NCBI GenBank assembly: GCA_011053055.1
Contig: DRHT01000049.1
Coordinates: 62,001-126,000 of the forward strand
Reading direction: 5' to 3'
Length of the DNA stretch: 64,000 nucleotides
Source: Halopseudomonas sabulinigri
GTDB lineage: Bacteria; Pseudomonadota; Gammaproteobacteria; Pseudomonadales; Pseudomonadaceae
The translations under genes were made by a program, and so were the position numbers. The notes under the pieces are model-generated. The model was given only the letters and a program-made list of their open reading frames with translations. It had not been told where the DNA came from and did not search any database. Below, one piece after another: positions 48,803-58,654 of the stretch (positions are counted from its first letter, which is position 1; each line of letters opens with the position of its first letter).

Positions 48803-49726
48803 TCAATTAATCGTAACCAGCGTGGGCGTACCCATATTGGCCAACCGTAAGGTCTCCATCAGGCGTCTAGCTTCATCCTGACTGGTAACCGGCCCAAGCC
48901 GCACACGGTGTAGCGTACGCGCATTTTGCTGGGTTTGGCTGACAAATACATTGGCTGAGACCACGCCACGCAAGCGCTGACGCAATTGCTCTGCCGATTG
49001 CGCGTTAGAAAACGCGCCTACCTGAAGATAATAGCCAGTATGACCTGTCTCGATTGGCTCCGCCGGTAAGATTTCTGCTGGCTGATTAGCGAGGGCAGGC
49101 TGGCTCTGTACCAGATAGCTGGGGTTGTTCTGCTGTTGCCAAGCAATCGGGTCAATGCCCTCGACCAACACGTGCGCCGTGCCGTTATCGGCATAGCCGA
49201 GCTTTTTAGCTGCCGCATAAGACAAGTCAATAATACGGTCGGAATAGAAAGGACCGCGATCGTTGACACGTACAATGATCTTGCGATTATTAGCCAGATT
49301 GGTGACCTGTACATAACTCGGCAGCGGTAACGTCTTGTGCGCAGCAGTCATGCCATAAAGGTCATACAGCTCGCCATTGGCCGTGTTCTGGCCATGGAAT
49401 TTAGTGCCATACCAGGAAGCCGTACCCTCTTCGCGATAATCGCGACCGTCTTGCATGGGGTTATAGTCGCGGCCCAATACATTATAGGGCGCAGCCTTAT
49501 AGCGGCCTGTGTGCGGCACTGGCACGGCGTCTGGAATCTGGGACACGTCCTGCATGTAGCTCGGCGGGCCGTCATGCACCGTGCGCACCGGCCCCGGCGC
49601 GCCAGCAGCTGGAGCACTAACAGTGCCGCTCGGACTGGTACTTGGGCTGGAAGAACAGGCCGTCAGCACTAGCAGCACAGCACAGCTCAAGGTTGTGCGC
49701 AAAATGGAGATTGATGCTGGCTTCAT
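48803..49726 (-). CDS. rlpA: Septal ring lytic transglycosylase RlpA
   Basis: A 307-residue outer-membrane lipoprotein (lipobox LTAC, Cys about 24). A Ser/Pro/Ala-rich linker follows. The double-psi beta-barrel domain has GTASWYGTKFHGQNTANGE and the catalytic-type region VRVNDRGPF, and a C-terminal SPOR domain (YYLQVGAFSNAQSAEQL) targets denuded glycans at the septum. In P. aeruginosa RlpA cleaves stem-less peptidoglycan. The ATG overlaps the mltB stop (ATGA). Confidence 0.95.
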   Translation of the reverse strand: MKPASISILRTTLSCAVLLVLTACSSSPSTSPSGTVSAPAAGAPGPVRTVHDGPPSYMQDVSQIPDAVPVPHTGRYKAAPYNVLGRDYNPMQDGRDYREEGTASWYGTKFHGQNTANGELYDLYGMTAAHKTLPLPSYVQVTNLANNRKIIVRVNDRGPFYSDRIIDLSYAAAKKLGYADNGTAHVLVEGIDPIAWQQQNNPSYLVQSQPALANQPAEILPAEPIETGHTGYYLQVGAFSNAQSAEQLRQRLRGVVSANVFVSQTQQNARTLHRVRLGPVTSQDEARRLMETLRLANMGTPTLVTIN

Positions 49727-50739
49727 TCCTGCCGGGCCTCGCGTAACAAATCGGCTAGTTGGTGCACAACCATGGCATACATCACGCTCCGGTTGTAGCG
49801 GGTGATAACGTGCAGGTTATCCAGACCCAACCAGTACTGCATTTGTTCCCCTGCATCGAACTCAAACGCCATGACTTCGCGGTCTTCATCCAACGTCTCT
49901 CTGGGTGTCCATCCCAACTTCCGCAGCTCGCCCACCATTTTGCGCGCTTCTAAACCCTGCTCCAGGGTAATACCTTCGGCAAACGTGTTACCTGTAACGT
50001 CAGCGGCGACGGCTACATCCGCGCCGTGTTGCCATTTGTGCTGATGAAAGTAATTGGCGACGCTACCGATGGCATCCACCGGGTTATTCCAGATATCCAC
50101 TACGCCATCACCGTCGAAATCGACGGCGAACGCCTGATAGCTGCTGGGAATGAACTGTCCGTAACCCATGGCACCGGCGTAAGAGCCTTTGAGCGCCAAC
50201 GGATCCATCTGCTGCTCACGGGTCAGTACCAGGTAGCTCTCTAGCTGACGGCGGAAGAAATCAGCCCGTGGTGGATAGTCAAAACCCAGCGTGGTCAGGG
50301 CATCTATCACTCGATAGGAGCCCATGTTGCCGCCATAGGACGTTTCTACACCCATGATGGCCAGAATAATTTCGGGTTCAACGCCATACTCTTTTTCTGC
50401 GCGCGCGAGTGTCTCGGCATGCTTATTCCAGAACGCCACGCCACCTTCGATGCGCTTATCGGTAATAAAAATGGCGCGGTATTCGTGCCAAGGCTTGACC
50501 CGCTCAGCCGGGCGCGCAATCGCCTTTAGGATCGCTTCCTGGCGTACCGCCTGGTCCAGCACCTGTTGCACATGCGCAGCATTAAAGCCGTGCTCAACCT
50601 GCATTTTTTCAACAAAGGCCGGCACATCCGCGTGCGCAGCACCATAATCTTGCGCCTGCGCGCCACCGGCTAACAGAGCAGAAACCAATACGGCACTTAT
50701 CCGAGTCGGCCAGCGACCGCTTGCGTTGCTTTTATACAT
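49723..50739 (-). CDS. mltB: Lytic murein transglycosylase B (MltB/SltB1 type)
   Basis: A 338-residue periplasmic transglycosylase. The signal peptide ends at AQA-QDY, with no lipobox, so this is the soluble SltB1-like form. Catalytic Glu in MGVETSYGGN, then GAMGYGQFIPSSY, then YNRSVMYAMVVHQL. There is no PGBD domain, unlike the paralogue at 44.1 kb. The ATG at 50739 is preferred over a TTG at 50751. It lies between rodA and rlpA. Confidence 0.94.
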   Translation of the reverse strand: MYKSNASGRWPTRISAVLVSALLAGGAQAQDYGAAHADVPAFVEKMQVEHGFNAAHVQQVLDQAVRQEAILKAIARPAERVKPWHEYRAIFITDKRIEGGVAFWNKHAETLARAEKEYGVEPEIILAIMGVETSYGGNMGSYRVIDALTTLGFDYPPRADFFRRQLESYLVLTREQQMDPLALKGSYAGAMGYGQFIPSSYQAFAVDFDGDGVVDIWNNPVDAIGSVANYFHQHKWQHGADVAVAADVTGNTFAEGITLEQGLEARKMVGELRKLGWTPRETLDEDREVMAFEFDAGEQMQYWLGLDNLHVITRYNRSVMYAMVVHQLADLLREARQE

Positions 50740-50764
50740 ATTTTGTTTCAATCCCGACCCGATA

Positions 50765-51907
50765 TCATGAACTTTTTGCCATCCATTTGCGGTGCGTATG
50801 GATGGACATGAGAATACCGAACCCCGACAACAGGGTAATCAGCGAAGTACCGCCGTAACTAATAAAGGGCAACGGCACCCCAACCACCGGCAGCAGGCCG
50901 CTAACCATGCCGATATTAACGAATACATAGACGAAAAACGTCAGCGTGATACTGCCTGCCAGCAGTTTGCAGAATGCGTCCTGCGCTTGCAACGTGATGA
51001 ATATACCGCGACTGATCAGCAGCATGTAGGCGCTCATCAACAAGCAAACACCAACCATGCCGAACTCCTCGGCCAGCACCGCAATAATGAAGTCGGTGTG
51101 ACCTTCTGGCAGAAAATCCAGATGCGATTGCGTACCTTGCAGCCAGCCTTTGCCGAACACCCCGCCGGAGCCGATCGCAGCCTTGGACTGGATGATGTTC
51201 CAGCCGGAGCCCAGCGGGTCGCTTTCGGGATTGAGGAAGGTCAGCACCCGCTGCTTCTGATAACCGTGCATCACGAAGAACCACATGCCCGCCGCCGCGG
51301 GTGCAAGCAGTAGCAGTGCGCCTATGATGTAACGCAATAGCAGGCCAGCCAACAGCAACGCGAAAATGCCGGACGCCGCGATCAACAAAGACGTACCAAG
51401 ATCAGGCTGTTTGAGAATCAACACCACGGGCACGAAGATGATCGCCATGGCAATCGCGACGTGCTTGAAGCGTGGCGGCAAGGTACGCGCACCCAAATAC
51501 CAGGCAACACTCATTGGCATCACCAGCTTGAGAATCTCAGAAGGTTGAAAGCGCATTACCCCCGGAATGGTGAGCCAGCGCTGCGCACCTTTGGCCTCAG
51601 TACCCACCACCAGCACCGCCACCAACAACAGGGTGCCGCCAACATAAGCAACCGGCACCCAGCGCTGCATAAAGCGCGGCTGGAACTGGGCAATCGTCAC
51701 CATCACCGCAATACCCACGGCAAAGTACGCCATTTGCCGATAGACCATACCCATACTCTTGCCGCTGGCAGAATAGAGTACAAAGGCATCGACCGCCGCC
51801 AGCCCAAGAATCAGCAGCAGCAACCAAGGATCAACATGAATACGCGTCCAAAATGAGTCGCGACTGCTCAGCCCTGCGGCAGCTGGCATTGGCGTCGGGC
51901 GCTTCAA
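50765..51907 (-). CDS. rodA: Peptidoglycan glycosyltransferase RodA
   Basis: A 380-residue SEDS-family glycan polymerase of the elongasome with about ten membrane spans. Conserved features are RWLTIPGVMRFQPSEILKL (motif FQPSE), FLPEGHTDFIIAVLAEEFG with the functional Asp and Glu, and VGVPLPFISYGGTSL. The start is a TTG at 51907 that overlaps the mrdA stop as TTGA and has AGGAGG seven bases upstream; the next ATG (51889) has no ribosome-binding site. It works with PBP2 encoded just before it. Confidence 0.95.
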   Translation of the reverse strand: MKRPTPMPAAAGLSSRDSFWTRIHVDPWLLLLILGLAAVDAFVLYSASGKSMGMVYRQMAYFAVGIAVMVTIAQFQPRFMQRWVPVAYVGGTLLLVAVLVVGTEAKGAQRWLTIPGVMRFQPSEILKLVMPMSVAWYLGARTLPPRFKHVAIAMAIIFVPVVLILKQPDLGTSLLIAASGIFALLLAGLLLRYIIGALLLLAPAAAGMWFFVMHGYQKQRVLTFLNPESDPLGSGWNIIQSKAAIGSGGVFGKGWLQGTQSHLDFLPEGHTDFIIAVLAEEFGMVGVCLLMSAYMLLISRGIFITLQAQDAFCKLLAGSITLTFFVYVFVNIGMVSGLLPVVGVPLPFISYGGTSLITLLSGFGILMSIHTHRKWMAKSS

Positions 51908-53796
51908 GGCGCAGCCTCCTGTTCCGGTTCGATGATTTCAACCTGGCCATCGTCGGGCTTAGGCAGGCGTGGCAAAACCCAAGCATCGAATACCGCACGA
52001 ACCACTGGGCCGGCTACCCGGCCACCTGACTCGCCGTTCTCAACTAATGCGGCAACCGCGATCAAGGGCTTTTCAGTCGGTGCAAAACCAACAAAGAGCG
52101 CATGATCACGATGCCGTTCGCGCAGGCTCTTGGAGTCATAGCGCTCACCCTGCGCTATAGCAACGACCTGCGCGGTACCGCTTTTGCCCGCCATGTTGTA
52201 CTCAGCGCCCTGCGCAGCCGCTCGCGCCGTACCATGCGGTGATTGCATCACGTCCTGCATAGCTTGGGTGATGAAATCCCAATCGGACTCGTTACGCAGT
52301 TTGATGTCGTCCGGCGTATCCGACTCATCGGGCGGCACGCCTTCGGCATCCATCAGCAGCCGAGGACGGTTCCATTTGCCATGGCTGGCGATCAGCGACA
52401 TGGTTTGTGCCAGCTGCAGCGGGGTCGCCAGCATATAGCCTTGACCAATTCCGGCGATCAGCGTTTCACCCGGATACCAAGGCTGTTTGTACTTAGTACG
52501 CTTCCAGTCGCTGGACGGCATCAATCCAGCCGCTTCCTCATACATGTCGATAGAAACCCGCTGACCAACACCAAAGCGAGTCATAAAGTCGTGCATCCTG
52601 TCGATGCCCATCTTGTTCGCCAAATCGTAAAAGTAGGTATCGTTGGAACGCGCGATGGCGTAAGACATGTTTACCCAACCATCCCCGCTTCGGTTCCAGT
52701 TGCGGTACTTGTGGCTGAAATTCGGCAGCTGGAAGAATCCCGGATCGTAAACCCGTGCGCTGCGCGTAGTAGCCCCCGTATCCAGCCCCGCCAAGGCCAC
52801 TACCGGCTTGATGGTCGAGCCCGGTGGGTATTGTCCGCGTAGCACACGATTGAACAACGGCTGATCCAGCGAATCACGCAATGCACCGTAATCGGCATAG
52901 CTGATGCCGGTTACGAATAAGTTGGGGTCAAAACCGGGCTTGCTGACAAAAGCCAGTACGCCGCCGGTTGACGGGTCAATGGCAACTACAGCGCCGCGTC
53001 GGTCACCCAACGCCTCTTCGGCAACCCGCTGCAAATCGGCATCCAGCTCCAGAGTTAAATCGGTGCCAGCAACCGGCTCAGTGCGCGACAAAACCCGCAA
53101 CACGCGGCCACGGGCGTTGGTTTCCACTTCCTCGTAGCCCACGGTGCCGTGCAACTGCTGCTCGTAAAATCGTTCAACACCGGTTTTACCGATGTAGTGG
53201 GTACCCGCATAGGCCACGGTATCGATCGACTTCAGCTCCTGCTCATTAATACGCCCCACGTAACCCAGCGCGTGCGCGAAATGATCCGAGAGTGGGTAAT
53301 AGCGAACGAAACTGGCCTGCACCTCGACCCCTGGCAGGCGGAACTGGTTGATTGCAATACGGGCAATCTGCTCCTGCGTTAGCTCCAGCATCACCGGTAC
53401 CGACTCAAAGGGGCGCCTTGCTTGCATAAGCCGGCGCTGGGCCTGCGTGACATCTTCATCGCTCAGCATCAGCAGCGATTTGAGCAGCTCGAAAGTGGCT
53501 GGCAGATCCTCTACCCGATCACGGGTAATGGTCAGGCTGTAACTCGGACGATTTTCCGCTAACACCTTGCCATTACGATCATAAATGCGCCCACGCGTCG
53601 GCGGAATCGGCTGTACGTGTACCCGATTATTTTCCGACAGAGTGGAGTGATGTTCGTACTGGATCACCTGCAGATAGTAAAGACGCGCCACCAGAGCACC
53701 GACCAATACCAGTACAAATATACCTGCCACAAGCAAACGGCGATGGACTATTCCGGCGTCTTTACTGTGGTCTTTCAGGTGGATGGGCTTGGCCAT
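51904..53796 (-). CDS. mrdA: Penicillin-binding protein 2 (elongation transpeptidase)
   Basis: A 630-residue class-B penicillin-binding protein anchored by one N-terminal span (LLVAGIFVLVLVGALVARLYY). The pedestal/dimerisation domain contains PPTRGRIYDRNGKVLAENRP. The transpeptidase motifs are SxxK in PPGSTIKPV, SxN in ARSNDTYF and KSG in MAGKSGTAQV. It cross-links peptidoglycan in the Rod complex. It begins 3 bp after rlmH and is coupled to rodA. Confidence 0.96.
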   Translation of the reverse strand: MAKPIHLKDHSKDAGIVHRRLLVAGIFVLVLVGALVARLYYLQVIQYEHHSTLSENNRVHVQPIPPTRGRIYDRNGKVLAENRPSYSLTITRDRVEDLPATFELLKSLLMLSDEDVTQAQRRLMQARRPFESVPVMLELTQEQIARIAINQFRLPGVEVQASFVRYYPLSDHFAHALGYVGRINEQELKSIDTVAYAGTHYIGKTGVERFYEQQLHGTVGYEEVETNARGRVLRVLSRTEPVAGTDLTLELDADLQRVAEEALGDRRGAVVAIDPSTGGVLAFVSKPGFDPNLFVTGISYADYGALRDSLDQPLFNRVLRGQYPPGSTIKPVVALAGLDTGATTRSARVYDPGFFQLPNFSHKYRNWNRSGDGWVNMSYAIARSNDTYFYDLANKMGIDRMHDFMTRFGVGQRVSIDMYEEAAGLMPSSDWKRTKYKQPWYPGETLIAGIGQGYMLATPLQLAQTMSLIASHGKWNRPRLLMDAEGVPPDESDTPDDIKLRNESDWDFITQAMQDVMQSPHGTARAAAQGAEYNMAGKSGTAQVVAIAQGERYDSKSLRERHRDHALFVGFAPTEKPLIAVAALVENGESGGRVAGPVVRAVFDAWVLPRLPKPDDGQVEIIEPEQEAAP

Positions 53797-53799
53797 GAA

Positions 53800-54267
53800 T
53801 CACTTGTGGTAGGGATGACGATTGAGAATGGTCCAGGCCCGGTAGAGCTGTTCCGCCAGCAGAATACGCACCAACGGATGCGGCAAGGTCAGTGCTGACA
53901 ACGACCAACGCTGGTCGCTCCGCGCACTCACTTCTTCGGCTAGGCCCTCGGGGCCGCCCACCATCAGGTTGACGTTACGCGCGTCCAGCCGCCACTGCTC
54001 GAGCTGTTCAGCTAGCGTTTCAGTTGACCAGACTCGACCTGTGACCTCCAGGGTCACAATGCGTTCCCCTGGCTGTACCGCTGCCAACATTTGCTCACCT
54101 TCGCGGCGCATCATCCGGCTGACGTCAGCATTCTTACCACGGGTAGCTAGCGGGATTTCCACCAGTTCCAGCGGTAGCTCAGGTGGCAAGCGCTTGGCGT
54201 ACTCCTGATAACCCTGTTCTACCCAGCGCGGCATCCGTGAAGCCACGCTGATCAGGCGAATACGCAA
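53800..54267 (-). CDS. rlmH: 23S rRNA m3-pseudouridine1915 methyltransferase RlmH
   Basis: A 155-residue SPOUT methyltransferase acting on 70S ribosomes. It shows the knot region [15 protein letters not shown] and the characteristic C-terminus [19 protein letters not shown]. The start is a TTG at 54267 ([15 protein letters not shown]) with GGAG nine bases upstream, inside the end of rsfS. No alternative ATG gives the conserved N-terminus. Confidence 0.95.
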   Translation of the reverse strand: MRIRLISVASRMPRWVEQGYQEYAKRLPPELPLELVEIPLATRGKNADVSRMMRREGEQMLAAVQPGERIVTLEVTGRVWSTETLAEQLEQWRLDARNVNLMVGGPEGLAEEVSARSDQRWSLSALTLPHPLVRILLAEQLYRAWTILNRHPYHK

Positions 54268-54273
54268 CGAAGC

Positions 54274-54633
54274 TTACTCCGTAGGCCGCTGCTGCTGTTC
54301 GCGGCGCGATTCCGCGCTCTCCCAGAGACGCTCGAGGTCGTAAAATTCACGGGTGGCTGGCTGCATTACGTGCACCACCACATCTGCCAAGTCGACCAGC
54401 ACCCACTCGCCCGAGCCCTTACCTTCGACACCCAAAGGCTTGCAACCTGCTGCCTTGGCTTTTTCGACCACGTTATCGCTGAGCGCATTAACATGGCGAT
54501 TGGATGTACCGCTGGCAATGATCATGTAGTCAGTTACGCTGGTGTGCTCGCGCACATCAATGCACACCACATCCTTGGCCTTGAGTTCATCCAGCGCTTT
54601 CTCTACCAGTTGCGCGAGTTCTTCAATCTGCAT
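54274..54633 (-). CDS. rsfS: Ribosomal silencing factor RsfS
   Basis: A 119-residue protein that binds L14 of the 50S subunit and blocks subunit joining in starvation. Family motifs are [27 protein letters not shown]-type residues (core [13 protein letters not shown]), [16 protein letters not shown] and YDLERLW. It sits between nadD and rlmH as in most gammaproteobacteria. GAGGA is found upstream at rather long spacing. Confidence 0.95.
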   Translation of the reverse strand: MQIEELAQLVEKALDELKAKDVVCIDVREHTSVTDYMIIASGTSNRHVNALSDNVVEKAKAAGCKPLGVEGKGSGEWVLVDLADVVVHVMQPATREFYDLERLWESAESRREQQQRPTE

Positions 54634-54654
54634 AAGACGTTTAAATCCTCAATA

Positions 54655-55296
54655 TCAGGGCCGATACAGCCCTTCAGTTTCAATATAGTCAAGCACGGCG
54701 TCTGGCAACAGAAAACGCGGCGAAGCGCCGCTGCCCACCAGGCCGCGAATATGCGTCGCAGAGATCGCCAGGGGCGTCTGCGACAAACAAATAATGTATC
54801 CACAACTGGCCTGCGCCAGCCGCTCGGGATTGTCTACGCTGCGTGCGGCTAGTAAATCTTTGAGCACCTCGGGTACATCCAGATCGTAATCCGGACGTTG
54901 CAGCACCACGATGTGCGCCAGACTGAGTAGCTCTTCCCAGCGATGCCAGCTCGGCAACCCGCAGAAAGCATCCCAACCCAGCACCATAAACAGCACAACC
55001 TCGCTACCCAGCTCGGCGCGCAGTTTCTCCAGCGTGTCCACCGTATAGGATGGCTTTGTACGGCGTAGTTCGCAGTCATCAACCCGCAAACCACTGCTCT
55101 CGCCAACAGCTAACTGCACCATTGCCAAGCGCTGATCAGCATTGGCCCCCGGCACCTCACGGTGCGGTGGCCGAGCATTGGGGATAAGCCGCAATTCATC
55201 CAGCTGAAGCTGCTCACGCACCTCAACTGCGCTGCGCAAATGACCGAAATGAACAGGGTCAAAGGTGCCGCCCAGCAAACCTATTTTGCGCTTCAT
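54655..55296 (-). CDS. nadD: Nicotinate-nucleotide adenylyltransferase
   Basis: A 213-residue nucleotidyltransferase forming deamido-NAD. The N-terminus has [13 protein letters not shown] (HxGH motif), and the C-terminal substrate signature is [13 protein letters not shown]. It starts 7 bp after proA and is followed by rsfS. Nothing unusual. Confidence 0.95.
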   Translation of the reverse strand: MKRKIGLLGGTFDPVHFGHLRSAVEVREQLQLDELRLIPNARPPHREVPGANADQRLAMVQLAVGESSGLRVDDCELRRTKPSYTVDTLEKLRAELGSEVVLFMVLGWDAFCGLPSWHRWEELLSLAHIVVLQRPDYDLDVPEVLKDLLAARSVDNPERLAQASCGYIICLSQTPLAISATHIRGLVGSGASPRFLLPDAVLDYIETEGLYRP

Positions 55297-55303
55297 CCGT
55301 GCA

Positions 55304-56569
55304 TCACTGACGAATATGGCCGTCGCCGAATACCACGTACTTTTCGCTGGTCAGACCATCCAGGCCCACCGGGCCACGGGCGTGGATCTTGTCCGTAGAA
55401 ATACCAATTTCCGCGCCCAGACCGTACTCGAAGCCATCGGCAAACCGCGTCGACGCATTAATCATCACCGAGCTCGAATCCACCTCGGCAAGAAAGCGGC
55501 GAGCGCGGGTAAAGTCTTCTGAAACCATGGCGTCAGTATGCTGCGAGCTGTAAGTGTTGATGTGCTCCATGGCTGCATCCATGCCAGCAACGACTTTGAC
55601 CGACAGAATCGGCGCCAAATATTCGGTAGACCAGTCTTCCTCAGTAGCCGCCAAGGCCTCCGGCAACAACTCACAAGTCGCCGGGCAACCGCGCAACTCG
55701 ACGCCTTTAGCAGCATATATTGCCGCTACGCGAGGCAGAAATTCTGCCGCCACTGCCTCATGTACCAGTAGAGTCTCCATCGCGTTACACACACCGTAAC
55801 GATGGGTTTTGGAATTGATGGCAATAGCCTCAGCTTTGTCCAAATCGGCACGATCATCCACGTACACGTGGCAAATACCATCCAAATGCTTGATCACCGG
55901 CACTCGTGCATCTTTACTGATGCGCTCAATCAGGCCCTTGCCGCCCCGAGGCACGATGACATCTACGTAATCCGACATGGTAATCAGCGCACCAACAGCA
56001 GCGCGATCAGTGGTTTCTACCACCTGCACTATCTCGTTTGGCAAGCCGGCCGCTGCCAAGCCAACGCGCAGACACTCGGCGATGGCGCGGTTGGAATGAA
56101 TCGATTCAGAACCACCACGCAAAATGCAGGCATTACCCGACTTCAGGCACAAACTAGCCGCTTCGACGGTCACATTAGGACGAGATTCGTAAATAATGCC
56201 AATTACGCCCAAGGGCACGCGCATTTTACCGACCTGAATACCCGACGGGAGGAACTTCATATCACGGATAGCCCCAACCGGGTCTGGCAGGGCAGCAACC
56301 TGACGCAGCCCTTCAACCATCGCCTGCAGACGCGACGGCGTAAGCGCCAGCCGATCAAGCATCGCATCGTCCAGGCCATTATCGCGAGCGGCCTGCAGAT
56401 CGAGCTCATTGGCTGCCACCAAAGTCTCACTGGCGGCCTCAATGGCATCGACTGTTGCCAGCAGGGCTGCGTTCTTGACCGCTGTCGTTGCGCGGGCGAT
56501 TACCCGCGATGCGCGCCTGGCGTTCTGCCCCAGCTCGGTCATGTAAACGACCACCTGTTCCGCACTCAT
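55304..56569 (-). CDS. proA: Gamma-glutamyl phosphate reductase
   Basis: A 421-residue NADPH-dependent enzyme of proline synthesis, aldehyde-dehydrogenase fold. It has [12 protein letters not shown]-like [17 protein letters not shown] (core [10 protein letters not shown]), [23 protein letters not shown] and the catalytic Cys in [13 protein letters not shown]. The ATG at 56569 ([10 protein letters not shown]) has AGGT six bases upstream; an in-frame start at 56626 is rejected. It heads the proA-to-lipB cluster and is divergent from the glycosylase gene. Confidence 0.95.
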   Translation of the reverse strand: MSAEQVVVYMTELGQNARRASRVIARATTAVKNAALLATVDAIEAASETLVAANELDLQAARDNGLDDAMLDRLALTPSRLQAMVEGLRQVAALPDPVGAIRDMKFLPSGIQVGKMRVPLGVIGIIYESRPNVTVEAASLCLKSGNACILRGGSESIHSNRAIAECLRVGLAAAGLPNEIVQVVETTDRAAVGALITMSDYVDVIVPRGGKGLIERISKDARVPVIKHLDGICHVYVDDRADLDKAEAIAINSKTHRYGVCNAMETLLVHEAVAAEFLPRVAAIYAAKGVELRGCPATCELLPEALAATEEDWSTEYLAPILSVKVVAGMDAAMEHINTYSSQHTDAMVSEDFTRARRFLAEVDSSSVMINASTRFADGFEYGLGAEIGISTDKIHARGPVGLDGLTSEKYVVFGDGHIRQ

Positions 56570-56695
56570 GCTGTTACCTGTTACCTGTCTGCGCAAATGC
56601 GGCATTATAGCCGGGTCACCGGGCACTTGACAGGGCCGTTCCGCCGAATCCTGCAGCGTTGCGCCAATTCAATCTGCAATACCTAAGCTGATAAG

Positions 56696-57442
56696 ATGAC
56701 AGCCATGCCTAACCCCCAGCCAACCTCAACGCAAGACCGCCCACTGCCTGCGACTTTCTTTGATCAAGACGCCCGCAGCCTGGCCGTGGCATTGCTGGGC
56801 AAAGTCATCCGCAGACGCCTGGACGGCCTCTGGTTATCCGCACGCATCATCGAAACTGAAGCTTACTTGCTTGAAGAGCGAGGCAGTCACGCCTCGCTGG
56901 GATTTACCGAAGCACGGCGCGCGCTCTTTATGGAGGGCGGCATCATTTACATGTACTACGCGCGCGGTGGCGACTCGATGAATTGCAGCGCAGCAGGTGC
57001 GGGCAACGGCGTGCTATTGAAGTCTGCTTATCCGGTCATCGACAGCGTGAGCAGTTCGGCTAGCCTGCAACGCATGCAGCAACTCAATCCCAATCGCGAT
57101 GGCAGCCTGCGCAGCCAGCATCGTCTCTGCGCCGGACAAACCCTGCTGTGCCGCTCACTGGGCATCAAGGTGCCAGACTGGAACGCTCAAGCCTTTTGCT
57201 CCGAAACCCTTTTTATTGAGGACGATGACTACCAGCCAGTGCAGATTATTCAAGCTCCTCGGCTTGGCATTCCCAGCGGACGTGATGAAGCACTGCCCTA
57301 TCGCTTTGTCGACGCTGAATTTGCAGCTCACTGCACCCGCAACCCGCTAGGCCGAACGCGTGAACCGGGGCGCGATTACCGCCTGCTAACCTTGCAGCAG
57401 GCCCGTCTAAAAGCCACCTCTGGAGATCACCTTGCTGGTTGA
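56696..57442 (+). CDS. mpg: DNA-3-methyladenine glycosylase (AAG/MPG type)
   Basis: A 248-residue base-excision repair enzyme of the Pur_DNA_glyco family, removing alkylated purines. Visible are FFDQDARSLAVALLGK, IIETEAYL with the catalytic Glu, DSMNCSAAGAGNGVLLKSAYP (core MNCSAAGAG) and PRLGIPSGRDEALPYRF. The start may be the ATG at 56696 or at 56705. Its 3' end overlaps the dedA-like gene by 11 bp. In this organism it may pair functionally with the AidB-like gene 38 kb away, but there is no shared control visible. Confidence 0.93.
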   Translation: MTAMPNPQPTSTQDRPLPATFFDQDARSLAVALLGKVIRRRLDGLWLSARIIETEAYLLEERGSHASLGFTEARRALFMEGGIIYMYYARGGDSMNCSAAGAGNGVLLKSAYPVIDSVSSSASLQRMQQLNPNRDGSLRSQHRLCAGQTLLCRSLGIKVPDWNAQAFCSETLFIEDDDYQPVQIIQAPRLGIPSGRDEALPYRFVDAEFAAHCTRNPLGRTREPGRDYRLLTLQQARLKATSGDHLAG

Positions 57443-58634
57443 ATTGACCGACTGGCTAGCCACCCACCAACAATGGTTGGGGCTGGCCATCTTCCTGATT
57501 TCATTTACCGAGTCGCTGGCGGTCGCAGGCCTAGTGGTGCCTGGTGTGTTTATGCTGTTTGCCGTGTCAGCCTTGGCCGCAGGTGGCGGAATGCCGCTAA
57601 CAGTAGCCGTAGCTTGGGCTTTCAGCGGTGCGGTGCTAGGGGACTTGATCAGCTTTTTTCTGGGTCGGTACTTCCATCAGAATATCCGCAACTTTGGACC
57701 GTTCCGCCGCAATCCACAGTGGATCGACAGTGGCGAATTCTTTTTCCGTCGTTACGGCTGGCTTAGCATAGTACTAGGTCGCTTTATAGGCCCCATTCGT
57801 CCGATCATCCCTATGGTTGCAGGCATGTTCGACATGCCGGTGTGGCGCTTCGTTGTCATCAATTTGCTCTCGGCACTCGCCTGGGCGCCAGCCTATCTAA
57901 TTCCAGGCTACACCACCGGGCGCGCCGCGCAGTGGGCGGTACCGCCATTTTTCTGGAGCCAAACCCTGAGTCTGTTGATAGGTGCTGCGATCTTGATCGT
58001 CAGCTGTCTTTACGTGCTGAAACTACAGAAGCGCTGGAGCTGCCTGGTTGCCGCTGCATTCTGCTTGCTCTCGCTGCTAGCCCTAACCATGACCCAGCAC
58101 GCACTGGCTATTTTCGACAACACCCTGGTCAGCAGCGCGGACCACCTGCGCTTGCCCGGCGATAGTCACGCCGTGGTTCTAACTCCATCGGTAGTCCTGG
58201 TAGCAGTACCTATTATCGCAGCCTTGCTGCTAGCCCGACGTTGGAATCACGCCGTGATGCAAGTCAGCGCGCTGGCACTGGCACTGTTAATGGCATGGAC
58301 CATAAACCTGACTGACGGCGCCAGCATCAACGCCCTACTGACGGCGATTCTCTGTGCACTGGTGGTCAACTGCAGCCGCAGCCAACACTTCTGGGTACGC
58401 AGTACCTGGTTGCTGTATCTGCTGCCGTTATTACTGATGGTCGCCAGCAATGTGTTGGAGCACGCGTTGCTACTGCCACTGGAAATGTTGCGCAGCGTGC
58501 TGGTGGGCGTTAGCGCCTGTTTGTTAGCGTGCTGGCTAGTGGAACGGGTCAGCCCAATGACCCCACTGGCAAGGTATCAGCGCTGGTTGATCGCCAGCTG
58601 GCCATTCCTCGCAGCCGCCTGGATACTCTGGTAG
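57432..58634 (+). CDS. DedA family membrane protein with a C-terminal membrane extension
   Basis: A 400-residue inner-membrane protein. Residues 1-~200 are a DedA (SNARE_assoc/VTT) domain: FTESLAVAGLVVPGVFML, GAVLGDLISFFLGRYF, GRFIGPIRPIIPMVAGMFDM and the APAYLIPGYTTG end. The remaining ~200 residues add about six further hydrophobic spans that I do not recognise. Ordinary DedA proteins are about 200-220 residues. DedA proteins act as lipid scramblase-like undecaprenyl-phosphate or phospholipid transporters. The start is a TTG at 57432 with GGAG six bases upstream, overlapping the mpg end. Confidence 0.87.
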   Translation: MLVELTDWLATHQQWLGLAIFLISFTESLAVAGLVVPGVFMLFAVSALAAGGGMPLTVAVAWAFSGAVLGDLISFFLGRYFHQNIRNFGPFRRNPQWIDSGEFFFRRYGWLSIVLGRFIGPIRPIIPMVAGMFDMPVWRFVVINLLSALAWAPAYLIPGYTTGRAAQWAVPPFFWSQTLSLLIGAAILIVSCLYVLKLQKRWSCLVAAAFCLLSLLALTMTQHALAIFDNTLVSSADHLRLPGDSHAVVLTPSVVLVAVPIIAALLLARRWNHAVMQVSALALALLMAWTINLTDGASINALLTAILCALVVNCSRSQHFWVRSTWLLYLLPLLLMVASNVLEHALLLPLEMLRSVLVGVSACLLACWLVERVSPMTPLARYQRWLIASWPFLAAAWILW

Positions 58635-58654
58635 CGCCAATATGTACTACCTGC

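Noticed and set aside
55802-56686. 294-codon plus-strand frame opposite proA
   Set aside because: Antisense shadow; proA is certain and the frame resembles no family.
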